This document shows positions 54,610 through 64,000 of a DNA stretch of 64,000 nt, piece after piece; position 1 is the stretch's first letter, and every line of letters begins with the position of its first letter. A program made the translations under genes and the position numbers. The notes below the pieces were generated by a model. That model was not told the origin of the DNA. It saw only the letters and a program-made list of their open reading frames with translations, and searched no databases. This DNA is from Tubiluchus corallicola (Eukaryota; Priapulida; Priapulimorpha; Priapulimorphida; Tubiluchidae). The DNA is taken from NCBI GenBank assembly GCA_030141605.1, contig JAQGDQ010000008.1:12501-76500 (forward strand), given 5' to 3'.

Positions 54610-56530
54610 TAATTTATTTACATCTTGGAAAGCCTAATGCTGTTGATGACCAAATTTTGTCGTGCTAGAGCTGTCTAGGCGTTATTCCCAGTTAGGAATG
54701 TAAACAGCCGAATTTGTCAATTAACCAGTTGTTCTATATATGTCTAAATTAAAAAAATATATACAAAAGTTAAGTATCAACATGCAACTCATTCACGGGA
54801 CTGTTTGGGGACAACGTTCTTTATTCAGGGATAGGGTTAATGAACTTTTCTGAAATTGCTTTCTAATCTGTAAACAACAATTTTGCAAATGTACAAATTT
54901 TTGATGACGTTTGTGCTTTAAATAATCGTGTGTATTCATTTAATGGTTTTGTTTGAAATATTTGTGACCACCGTATCTTTTCGACTCAGAAATTTCTTCA
55001 ACTTTAAATTATTGACACAAAAAGATGAAAGTAATTAGTATAACTTCGCTAGTTTGCCTTTGCTTTGTGTTTAAAACTTTGAATTATTTTGTCATTCTCC
55101 GCACGTTTTGTTTTAATTATTAATTTGATCACCGAAGTAGTTCTCCACTTCACCATTTAAGCAAGTTTAACACTAAATGAAAAGTTTAATGCTCTTTATT
55201 AGTCTCAACATATATTTTATTGACAAGAGCTTTAGTCCTAGAGGGCCTAACTAGAACTGGCTAACAAAAAGTCTGCTTTGAGACTAAGAAATAGCATTCA
55301 ACTTTGTTTATATGACAACTTACGTTTAACACTAGTTAGGAAAACTATAATTTAAATTCAATTCAATTATTTTTGCAAAGTGCAAATCATTATCGTGTCC
55401 TCCCGTGGCTGATGTCACTCACCAACAACAGCAAAAATGTTTTCGCAGATCTTTTCGCAAAACATGTAACTTCTTTTTCTTCTTCGCTTAGTCATGACTA
55501 GCCACAAAAACAGCGCAACCTACCCAACGTGAGCATTATCTCTTCAAAGTCAGCGGCTGCTTTGCTTGTCAGAGAAGCTTAAGTCAAACTGACATTTAAT
55601 GATGTCCTCTAAGCTCATTGTTTAGCACATCTACGTAGGATGCCGCTTTTTACTCACAGATTCGTTCATTTAAAAATGGCTCATTTAAAAATCAATGCAT
55701 TAGTGCACGTGTGTTCTTCAACCTGCGTTTAACACCTATTTCTAAAGTAGTAAGCCAAATCACTAGTTAACTCCTAGTAATAATTATTTTATCGTAGACC
55801 ATCAACTGACATCAATTTACTGATAGCTAGATAACGATTGACGAGGTTTAGGGCCTAATACTTGTACCTTCTATGTAGCCTATATGCGATTTTATTAATC
55901 GTGAGGTGGCATACCGAGGTTTTCTTCCTATATAGTGCGTATAAAGAAAGTGATATAGTAACGGTAGAGATGGCACTTGCAATATTTAAATGGAAAATGA
56001 AAGAAAAACGGGAGGTTTATCAAGTCCTGCTCCTTTTACGTAATTCATTTGTGGCGTATGCATGGCTGAATGGATAGGCACTCACGTTTTATGTTGCCGA
56101 CTTTGATCGCTTTTGGAATTTGATACTCTCTCTGGGCATCATCTGTAAACCATCATTGTACATATCGTATAGAAAGTATGTATAGGCATCCGTAAAACGC
56201 GTGTGAAGAGGCACCTCTGCTTGTTGGAGTGATTCATCTGAGAGAGATACGCTTGACAGTTAGGCAGGCTCAGATCAAGGCACAAAGATCTCGTTGAAGT
56301 TCTAATGATCGCCTTTGAATGGCAGGTTCAAGCTCGCAGTATTTAAATGTGTAAAAAATACAATTACTATAGAGAATTCTTGTGTCCCAACCCCTTCTGC
56401 AATAGTTCCGCAAGCTCTATTTTTCTTTCTTACTTTTTTACCTTAAAGATAATAAAGAAATGAATAAAATTAGATGGCTTACAGCAGAACTATGATGGAT
56501 TTTCTCAGTTATGTTTCACGTTTTTCTTTT
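54610..56530. other. 5' flank or intron of the NPF gene; no exon identified
   Basis: AT-rich. The acceptor at 56533 requires an upstream leader exon, which I do not see here. Confidence 0.4.
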
Positions 56531-56536
56531 CAGATC

Positions 56537-56718
56537 ATGAAATCGTTGACGACAGTTATGTTGGCGGGCGTGGTTATGGCAGTTGTTTTATTAACAGCGG
56601 ACGCAGAGGAGGGAATGCCCACACCGCCGCTCAGACCATCATTGTTTAGAAGTCCAAACGACTTGAGGGACTACTTACAGAAGTTGAACGAATATTACGC
56701 GATAGTGGGTCGACCGAG
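56537..56718 (+). CDS. NPF: prepro-neuropeptide F (NPY/NPF family), signal peptide and mature peptide exon
   Basis: The exon begins at 56534 after TTTTTCTTTTCAG; ATG follows at 56537. I reject the more upstream in-frame ATG at 56474 because it lies before the acceptor. Residues 1-23 (MKSLTTVMLAGVVMA and on to ADA) form a signal peptide. The mature peptide starts EEGMPTPPLRP and ends DYLQKLNEYYAIVGRPR, with a PP-fold Pro-rich arm and an amphipathic helix. Lymnaea and Aplysia NPY/NPF share this length (39-40 residues) and the NEYYAIxGRPRF-amide end. The exon stops at 56718 inside the penultimate residue's Arg codon (AG|GTAAGA, phase 2), exactly the intron position conserved in NPY-family genes. 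The next exon should supply F-G-K-R and the C-flanking peptide; I did not find it up to 64000. The hormone acts outside neurons on G-protein-coupled receptors in feeding and growth control. Confidence 0.93.
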
Positions 56719-56726
56719 GTAAGAAA
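56719..56726 (+). other. NPF: phase-2 donor of the NPF exon
   Basis: GTAAGAAA directly follows CGACCGAG. Reading through would hit TAA at once (AGG TAA), so splicing is needed to make the amidated C-terminus. Confidence 0.85.
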
Positions 56727-56728
56727 AT

Positions 56729-56890
56729 GGACTTATCAGGGAGGGGGCCGCTTACCGAAGTTCAACAAATATTATGCAATAGTCAGTGGTCAGATTTACG
56801 CAATAGTTGGTCGACCGTAAACACTAAGCAACTAGTGTTTGAGGGACTACTTATAGAATTTGAGCGAGTGTTGTCTAGTAGTCCGTCATC
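56729..56890 (+). pseudogene. decayed tandem copies of the NPF exon 3' half, inside the NPF intron
   Basis: Copy A (56729-56785) has GACTTATCAGGGA, then CTTACCGAAGTTCAACAAAT and ATTATGCAATAGT against the exon's CTTACAGAAGTTGAACGAAT and ATTACGCGATAGT; in the homologous frame it reads LPKFNKYYAIV. Copy B (56793-56817) repeats ATTTACGCAATAGT and then TGGTCGACCG but lacks the AG of the donor. Copy C (56839-56890) matches again with TTGAGGGACTACTTATAGAA and TTTGAGCGAGTGTT. Each segment differs at roughly one position in six. None has a working acceptor and donor, so they are relics rather than alternative exons. Their order suggests at least two rounds of unequal duplication. Confidence 0.8.
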
Positions 56891-56939
56891 TGCTGTATTG
56901 CTGTATATAATCAAATTATTGGTTATAATATGAGGAGTG

Positions 56940-58355
56940 ATTTATCAAATTTATTTAAGAAGCCAGGTCAACCACAACAAGTTGCATAAATTAAGTGGTA
57001 CTCTACACGCAAACCAAATCTTATTTGGAAATGCTTACTACTAACCGGTCACAAAGCGTTGTCAGATTAACTAACCTAACACTGCGAGAGAATAGAAAAA
57101 GTACATCACAATTTCTACAACGATGCTTCTTGAGAATTTGGGTAATTTGAGAATGTGAAACGCGTTTCGTGTTCTCACATTTTTAGCAGCCCATATTATC
57201 AGAAATGTATCTTTTGCAAAAAATAAGGTTGTTTAAAAACAGAAATTAATGGAATTCTGAATTTGCTCTTCATTACTTGATGCCCTTGAAATTAGATTAT
57301 AAATAATTAAAGTGAAAATTAAGTGGTAAACCACTTAAACTAATTAATTAATGTCACATGAATTCCGTGGTTTACACATAGGCTTACTAAACTACCCTTT
57401 ACAACTCGATTGTTTGAGCATTTTTGTGATCCAGCAGACCGATTTGAGTTACAAATGATACAAAGATACTCATTATCAATATTTAAGTCATGTTGAGCGT
57501 AATGGATAATATTTTTCATTCACATCTTCGCGCAGAATTTTTAATGTTGCTTTTACAGTGCAGCAGTCCATTCTTATTGGAAAACTTGCATTATTCTACC
57601 CAGTTCGTAAATATATCTTTTAAAAATATCTTTTACTCAACTTTTTACCACCGAGTAGTTTTTAAATTAAGAATTGTTAACTGTGACACTAAATACTTAC
57701 CATAAACCAAAGATTTCGTGTTACTTAATAATTTTTTGCAACTAAGCTATTCTCAAAGTTTTAGTTATCTAACTCGAGTGCAGATGGCAGCAGCAACATA
57801 CAAGTACCCTGACTGCTGCTGGCATCTTTTCGATGACTGCTGTTCTATGACAACAAATCAAACGTGTTATTAAACGCTTTAAACGGTTTTCATAAGAAAA
57901 CCACCATTAGTCAATTCAGATTTTTCCACTTTTTCTCCGGATTTTTCTTTTTATTCCTGCTAAAATCCTTTTTTAATATTTTCATTTAATTTCGTAGTAA
58001 AAAAACGTGGTTTACAACTTCTAACGGTTCATAGGCCGTACTCTAGCGCGCATGAATCACACTGGCGGAAAATTGAGTACTTATATAATTTTCATTGCGT
58101 TTCTTTTTACAGTGTTTTAGTACTAATAAGAGCTAGCGTTCCTTTAGTGTATTGGTTGTTAAGATTATGCCTTAGAAGATGTGGCTACCTCATCAGACAC
58201 TAGAAGTCCATGGACATTAGTGAGCCTTGAACAATTGCAGGGTGGTTGTTACATTTTTACTAAACTGCATCTGGGCCTGGTAGGCTGTGGCACGTAGATT
58301 AAATAGTGGACATCTAGGTAGTGGTCATTTTGGTAGTGTACAGTAAGCAGCGTAT
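56940..58355. other. NPF intron, no further exon found
   Basis: I searched for an AG followed by a codon-completing base and TTY GGN AAR with a basic codon, as required for F-G-K-R, and saw none. Confidence 0.45.
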
Positions 58356-58359
58356 TTGT

Positions 58360-58560
58360 ATCTACCGTTACCACCCACATAACACCTTTATAATCACCAC
58401 ACACAACCACCGCCATGGCACCATCACCACAACCACAACCACTACCACTACAAAATACAAACACACTAGCACCACGAGCAGCAGCAGCCTCGCCACCGCC
58501 GCCACCACCACCAACACCAACAGCACGAGTACCACCAACACCACGCCTACCACCAGCAAC
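58360..58560. repeat. degenerate (CAC)n tract
   Basis: CAC, ACC and AGC triplets. The polyT and polyV frames on the two strands are artefacts. Confidence 0.85.
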
Positions 58561-58679
58561 ACTATGACCATGCCATCATCATCTCTATTGCTTATTACTG
58601 TGTTCCATTACTGTCACAATGACTACAGTCATCGACGGTTGTGTTTATGCAATGAATAAAATTTTGTTAAACATATTTT

Positions 58680-59325
58680 GGTTTATTCACATCTTGTTTT
58701 ATATTACATCAACAATAATAGAATAGCTGTGATGCTTTCTAATGTCATTTGTTAGAGAAACTTAGAATAACAATACACGTTCTACTGTCCAATGCCCAAG
58801 TGTCGTGTTTAAATACGTATGTTAGTGACCATTGTCTGAATTTAACTAGGGAACTGTTCACATAGACTGGGGAACAGGTGAATGAACAAAAGCAAGCAAC
58901 TTATATTGTACAGTATTTGTAACATTTATTACAAATTATATAGCTCTAATAATTGCCAAACCACTGGCAAAATTGATATACCTTCATGTAATTTTAGACC
59001 CTAGAGCAAAGGTGTAATTTGCGTACACGATTGCTGCCCTAAGTAGTGTTATTTAAAGGTGATAAAGTGTCACCTATGATTATGCTGCCTCAGAATAATA
59101 CTGTCAGAATAGCACTGATGTTGATAGCACTTGCATAATTTGAGTGTTGTGGCATTACATATCATTCTCTCCTTTGCTAGGCAAGTGCATATATGCAGCT
59201 ATTTTGATTGCAATAAGTCAACATTGTCTGCTGGTTTTGCTAATGTAGCGCCGAAAGATTAAATGCAATATTTGTTACAAAGGTATATTATTGCTCCCAG
59301 TACTAGACTCGCTTCGCCAGCCTGC
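58680..59325. other. no gene seen
   Basis: AT-rich intron or intergenic DNA without supported features. Confidence 0.4.
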
Positions 59326-59329
59326 AGAT

Positions 59330-60160
59330 TACATTAGATTAGATTACATCAGATCAGATCGGATCACGTCAGAAATATTGTTTTCTGATCCGTTCTGAGC
59401 TATGCTGAGCTGAGCGGAGCAGAGCAGATTAGAGCATAGCAGATCAGATCAGATCAGTTTAGATTAGATTGAAGCGGATTGGATTGAATAGAATTGGATT
59501 GGGTTGGGTTGGATTGCATTGCATTGGACTGGACTGGGAAGGACTGTACTGAACAAAACTAGACTGGACTGGATTGGACTGATATGGACTGGATTGGATT
59601 GGATTAAATTAGATTAGATTGGATTGGATTGGATTGGATTGGTTTGGTTTGGATTGGACTGGACTGGACTGGACTGGACTGGACTGGACTGGACTGGACT
59701 GGACTGGACTGGACTGGACTCGACTCGACTCGACTAGACTAGACTAGACTAGACTAGACTAGACTAGACTAGACTAGACTAGACTAGACTAGACTAGACT
59801 AGATTAGATTAGATTAGATTAGATTAGATTAGATTAGATTAGATTAGATTAGATTAGATTATTAGATTAGATTAGATTAGATTAACTTGGATTGGGTTGG
59901 ATTGGATTGGACTGAATTGGATTGGATTGGATTGGTTGGATTGGATCGAATCGGATCGGATCGGATCGGATCGGATCGGATCGGATCGGATCGGATCGGA
60001 TCAGATCAGATCAGATCAGATTACGTCACGTTAGTCTAGCTAGGCTAAGCTAGGCTAAATCCAACCCAACCCAATCCAGTCCAGTCCAGTTTAGTCCAGT
60101 GCAGTGCGGTCCAGTCCAATATAATGCAATACAATCCAACCCAACCCAATCCAATCCTAG
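59330..60160. repeat. palindromic mosaic of pentanucleotide blocks
   Basis: Blocks of 5-bp units follow one another: GATCA/GATTA (59330-59480), GGATT, GGACT (about 59656-59720), CGACT (59721-59735), AGACT (to about 59800), AGATT (to about 59885), GGATT (to about 59945), CGGAT (to about 60002), CAGAT (to 60020). Each block differs from its neighbour by about one base. The complementary strand version appears at 60058-60160; arm 60109-60154 is the inverted copy of 59493-59536 (TTGGATTGGGTTGGGTTGGA). Confidence 0.92.
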
Positions 60161-61280
60161 TCTAGGCTCAGTTAAACTAGATAGGGTGTAGTAAGAATTG
60201 ATACAACATCCTACAAGGGTTTACCAAGAATTGATACAACATCCTACACCTCTCTAATAGTCATTTGTTTACATGAAACAGACTGCATCAGAATTATAGT
60301 GCCGAGTGCAATATGATTTTGCACTTCTGAATAATGGCGAAAAGGAATAGCACTCGAGAATTCATTTGAAGGGTATATGACCAAATTGCGCTACCTGATA
60401 ACCAAACCCGTCGCGTTAATAACATGCCATACTTACATTTTTTATGAGACAAGAACACAATTACAACTGTGTTCATGTACAATGTTACGTACAACTACAC
60501 AATAGCAAACAAATGCAAGTAAGCAACCAAGTAAGCAATTAATAAGTGAGCAAATAATATGCAACTGCTTGCAGCTGAGCTAAAAGCTAGGACTTGAAAC
60601 GACCAACTGCAATGTGTGGTGCATTAGGGTATTAGGTATGTTTGAGTATTAGGGACAAGACAAAAGAGATCCGAAGTGGAAAGGGATGATATGATGGTAA
60701 AATAAAGCTGTATGTAAGTAATGTAAGTTGAAGAGAAGAAAACAGTTTTAACAACATTTAAAACCTGCAAAGAAATGATGGGGTAATAACTATGAAAATG
60801 CGATGAAATGGCTATAGCATGATAAGTTTGATATGTATACAGACTGTGAATGGCAACCAACATGGTACATGCAATATGGAAAGAACAGCTGAAGGTCAAA
60901 TCCACCTCATATAGTTAGTTTCCATCTACTTCTTAACTCTAGATAGACGTGATACTGTTCTCATATTACAAGAAATAGAATTACGGTGTTACGGTGTTTA
61001 AAATGTTCGCTTATAGGATTTATGAAAAACTGTGGAAACAAATTAAACTGGGTTTTGTGCATGAATACAGCAATATTGTACTTAACGAGATCATCAATTG
61101 TTAATTGTTAATTGTTTACATTACTTAGTAACTATTATAAGAAGGGCTACAGGAGGGAAATGTTACTATTATTATTAAATTTTATAACCTCATATAAAAT
61201 TATCAATACAACAAAATAAAATATACAATGAAACACATAGCTACCAATCACGCTATCAAAACCATATAGTCAGATGACAG
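60161..61280. other. no gene seen
   Basis: The phrase AAGAATTGATACAACATCCTAC is present twice in tandem (about 60192 and 60228). Otherwise AT-rich DNA with short chance frames. Confidence 0.4.
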
Positions 61281-61284
61281 AATA

Positions 61285-61715
<431 letters not shown>

Positions 61716-61989
61716 TTATTTATTATTATTTATTTATTTACAATACATCTATGAACTGAAGTCAAGAGATTTATATGTCCATTAAAAAACATCGTAAAAC
61801 ATATCGACAATGTACAGAAAGTAAAATTACTGCTAAAAGTAGAAAATACATAGTATATGGTTAGTACAATATAAACACACAAGTAGGTGCAAATAAATTA
61901 AAAGTGCCGGTAAAAAGATTAAAACTTGATTAGTACGATAAAATTGTATAAGTATGGTAAAAAATTTACATCTTACATCATTTATCAAA

Positions 61990-62196
61990 TCACATATTTT
62001 CTAGTAAATATTTTTTTAAAAGTTTCTTAAATTTATTTATATTACTGGCTTGTTTTATTTTACTGGGTAAATTATTCCACATTACAGCACCATTATACAT
62101 GACAGAATGTTTAATACATACAATACAATACATACATGACATACATACAATTGATTGGAACAAGACTACCAGCTGACAAATACACAAAGAAGACAC
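61990..62196 (-). pseudogene. 3' end of a non-LTR retrotransposon (ORF2 tail)
   Basis: The minus frame reads YNGAVMWNNLPSKIKQASNI and then NKFKKLLKKYLLENM with a stop. This is the typical last segment of CR1/Jockey-like ORF2 proteins (Y-x-G-x-x-x-W-N-x-L-P, then S-x-x-x-F-K-x-x-L-K-x-Y-L). Upstream sequence is unrelated, so the copy is strongly 5'-truncated. Its 3' side leads into the compound microsatellite at 61285-61715. Confidence 0.7.
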
Positions 62197-62199
62197 CTA

Positions 62200-62680
62200 A
62201 TCACTACTGGTACGGCACATAAGCAAGAGGGAATTAAGTTTGCAAGAATTTCCAAGAAATAACGGATGCTTTGTAGCATGGAACATTTTGATAATTAATG
62301 TGAAAAGCCAAATATCATCGAATCTATCAAATCTACAGAAAAATAATAATAAGACGATTCAAATTAACCATTTAAAAACTAGACTGATCAAACTCAATCA
62401 AACTTTGGTTCTTTTATATGTCTCCCTCAAGGCATACAGACAACTCCTAGATAATTCGAACTAAATTATTTTTGACATCGTTATTTGCATATTTATAAAT
62501 AATTTCGAAAAGCCAGCCAGTTTCAGTTATTTTAAATGTCAATTTGTTAATGAATGCTGTAAACACCGTCGGATTTAATTTTCCGGAATAAGTTTTTTCA
62601 AATACCGTACACTGGAGCTACTTGCAGAGCAATTATGAACTGAAAAACTATGATAAAACTAATTAAAACTAAATTGATTA
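62200..62680. other. no gene seen
   Basis: AT-rich DNA with a 74-codon frame of AT-driven composition. Confidence 0.35.
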
Positions 62681-62689
62681 AGGGCAGAA

Positions 62690-62850
62690 TATAAAACAGA
62701 AGGAAAACGAAGTAGATCAGAAAACAGAACCGAAGGAAACAGAAGAGAACGGGACGCAACAGAAATGACGAAGATGGAGCGGGACAGAACAGAACAGAAT
62801 TAAACAGGGCAATAGTGCACAAAACAGGACAGGCATCCACAATATAATAT
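62690..62850. repeat. degenerate (ACAGA)n/(GAACA)n pentamer tract
   Basis: Runs such as GGGACAGAACAGAACAGAAT and AACAGGGCAA recur with substitutions. The hydrophobic minus-strand frames here follow from the repeat. Confidence 0.65.
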
Positions 62851-64000
62851 TCATATCGCATATAACAATATAAAGCAAGATAAAACAGAACAAAGTACGG
62901 GTGCTCTTCAAAACAAAATCTGCCATAACAAACATTTCGCATAATGTTGTTAGAACAAATCCGCAGTTATTATATTTTCGAAGCGAAACTTGACCGAACA
63001 TAGCAAGTTTTGAACTTCAAATTCAAACTTACTCCAAACTTTTTACATTTCTTCTTTTCGGACAAGTTGGCTGATTCGGACGAATTAAATAACCGTTGAT
63101 TCACTCCACCTTTGTGAAGGCTGCGTTACTAACCTTTTATCAACACACGCGGTACTAGTCTGCTGTATCTTTCACACTGCTTTGGACCGCATGTATAGTA
63201 TACACAGGTAGCGAAGCAAGCATCAAGAGATTCAGTGAATTTCTTGAATCTGGACCTTTAACTACCAATGGACGTGTCTACTCCGAATTTGACTGTAAAA
63301 GTTTAGAAAAACTTCAAAAAACAATGCCAAATACAAATGAGATCCGCGATAATATATTTACTAACTGACACACATAAGCATAAACTTTTTTAAAAAAAAC
63401 AATGTCCAGTAATTTACAACTACAATAAAACAAACATTGTTTTACAAGCGTGATTAAGTTGCTAGTATTACCAGGCACGGGTTCGCGTACAATTCAGCTT
63501 AGATGAGATACAATCGAGCATAGGCAAGCGCAACGACAACATTGATTATCAGAATAATTGCTTCTCAGATCTCAGATGTGGTTCACAAAATCGAATTCTG
63601 GAATTATAATGACGCATTTGCCCCTAAGGAGCTTAAAGTTCCAGACTGCGACGTCTTACTGTGTAGCATCTAATTAATTGTAATCCTAGTTTCAAGAATA
63701 TTAAATTTTATTGATGACAAAATAATAAACTCGCAATTATTGAAGTTTTGAAAAGAAAGAGTTTGCATAAGGGGTGCGAAATTAATTATGTGGTTCGTAA
63801 ACGTTCGACTCTCGAGCGCACGTCAAACGCACATTTTTGTATTTTAAAAGAACGGATTTGTTAAAAAAATCTTTCATGGAGTTTATCTTGAAAAGAAAAT
63901 GAGAAAAATGAGTAAGAACCAAATAAAGTTCATTTCAGTAAAAAATCTACAACGTCAGGAAGCAAACTGTCTGTTGGTCACTATTAATTTTTTATAGTAA
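62851..64000. other. no gene seen to the right edge
   Basis: AT-rich DNA. I did not find the second NPF coding exon here, so the NPF gene probably continues past the window. Confidence 0.4.

Noticed and set aside
56474-56536. In-frame upstream ATG extending the NPF frame by 21 codons
   Set aside because: It crosses a strong polypyrimidine tract and AG acceptor (ending 56533) and would bury the signal peptide.
59330-60160. CRISPR-like regular repeats
   Set aside because: Contiguous 5-bp tandem units without unique spacers in eukaryotic DNA; no cas-like genes.

Overview
The window is AT-rich animal nuclear DNA with spliced genes, very long microsatellites and many decayed mobile elements. The best taxonomic clue is an exon at 56537-56718 that encodes a prepro-neuropeptide of the NPY/NPF family. 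Its C-terminal part (LNEYYAIVGRPR, with the final F-amide on the next exon) is of the molluscan NPF type. A 5S-rRNA-headed SINE and pentanucleotide-rich DNA fit the same picture. I infer a lophotrochozoan, most likely a gastropod mollusc. No open reading frame is long; every gene supported here is recognised from short exons flanked by splice signals.

Layout. 1-0.7 kb (-): first coding exon of a probable SLC5 (SGLT-type) sodium/solute cotransporter, running off the left edge. 4.0-5.6 kb (-): candidate two-exon gene for a small secreted peptide of about 90-101 residues, not recognised. 6-20 kb: gene-poor, with microsatellites and repeat fragments. 20.0-23.45 kb (-): a complete five-exon gene model with TATA box, untranslated first exon, four coding exons and poly(A) signal, encoding a 135-residue Pro-rich protein with a Gly/Ala hydrophobic segment and two poly-His tracts. 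26.13-26.61 kb: an intact 5S-derived SINE with an 11-bp target-site duplication. 28-34 kb: LINE remnant, degenerate 5S-like repeats, a dispersed 570-bp repeat, a divergent tandem array, a 320-bp (CT)n tract and a 400-bp foldback element. 35.0-35.2 kb (+): CpG-rich TATA promoter with a short exon ending ATG|GTGAGT, possibly the leader exon of the NPF gene 21 kb downstream. 40-55 kb: repeats, including a palindromic MITE, a telomere-like patch inside an inverted repeat and a 34-unit hexamer array. 56.5-56.9 kb (+): NPF exon followed, in its own intron, by decayed tandem copies of the exon's 3' half. 59.3-60.2 kb: a palindromic mosaic of pentanucleotide blocks. 61.3-62.2 kb: compound tetranucleotide/dinucleotide array joined to the 3' end of a dead LINE.

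The genes are ordinary separate eukaryotic transcription units and I see no operon-like cooperation among them. Two encode probable secreted peptides (NPF and the 4-5.6 kb gene), one a membrane transporter and one a low-complexity Pro/His protein. The least expected observations are the NPF exon relics inside the NPF intron, the hidden small genes, and the foldback pentanucleotide array.
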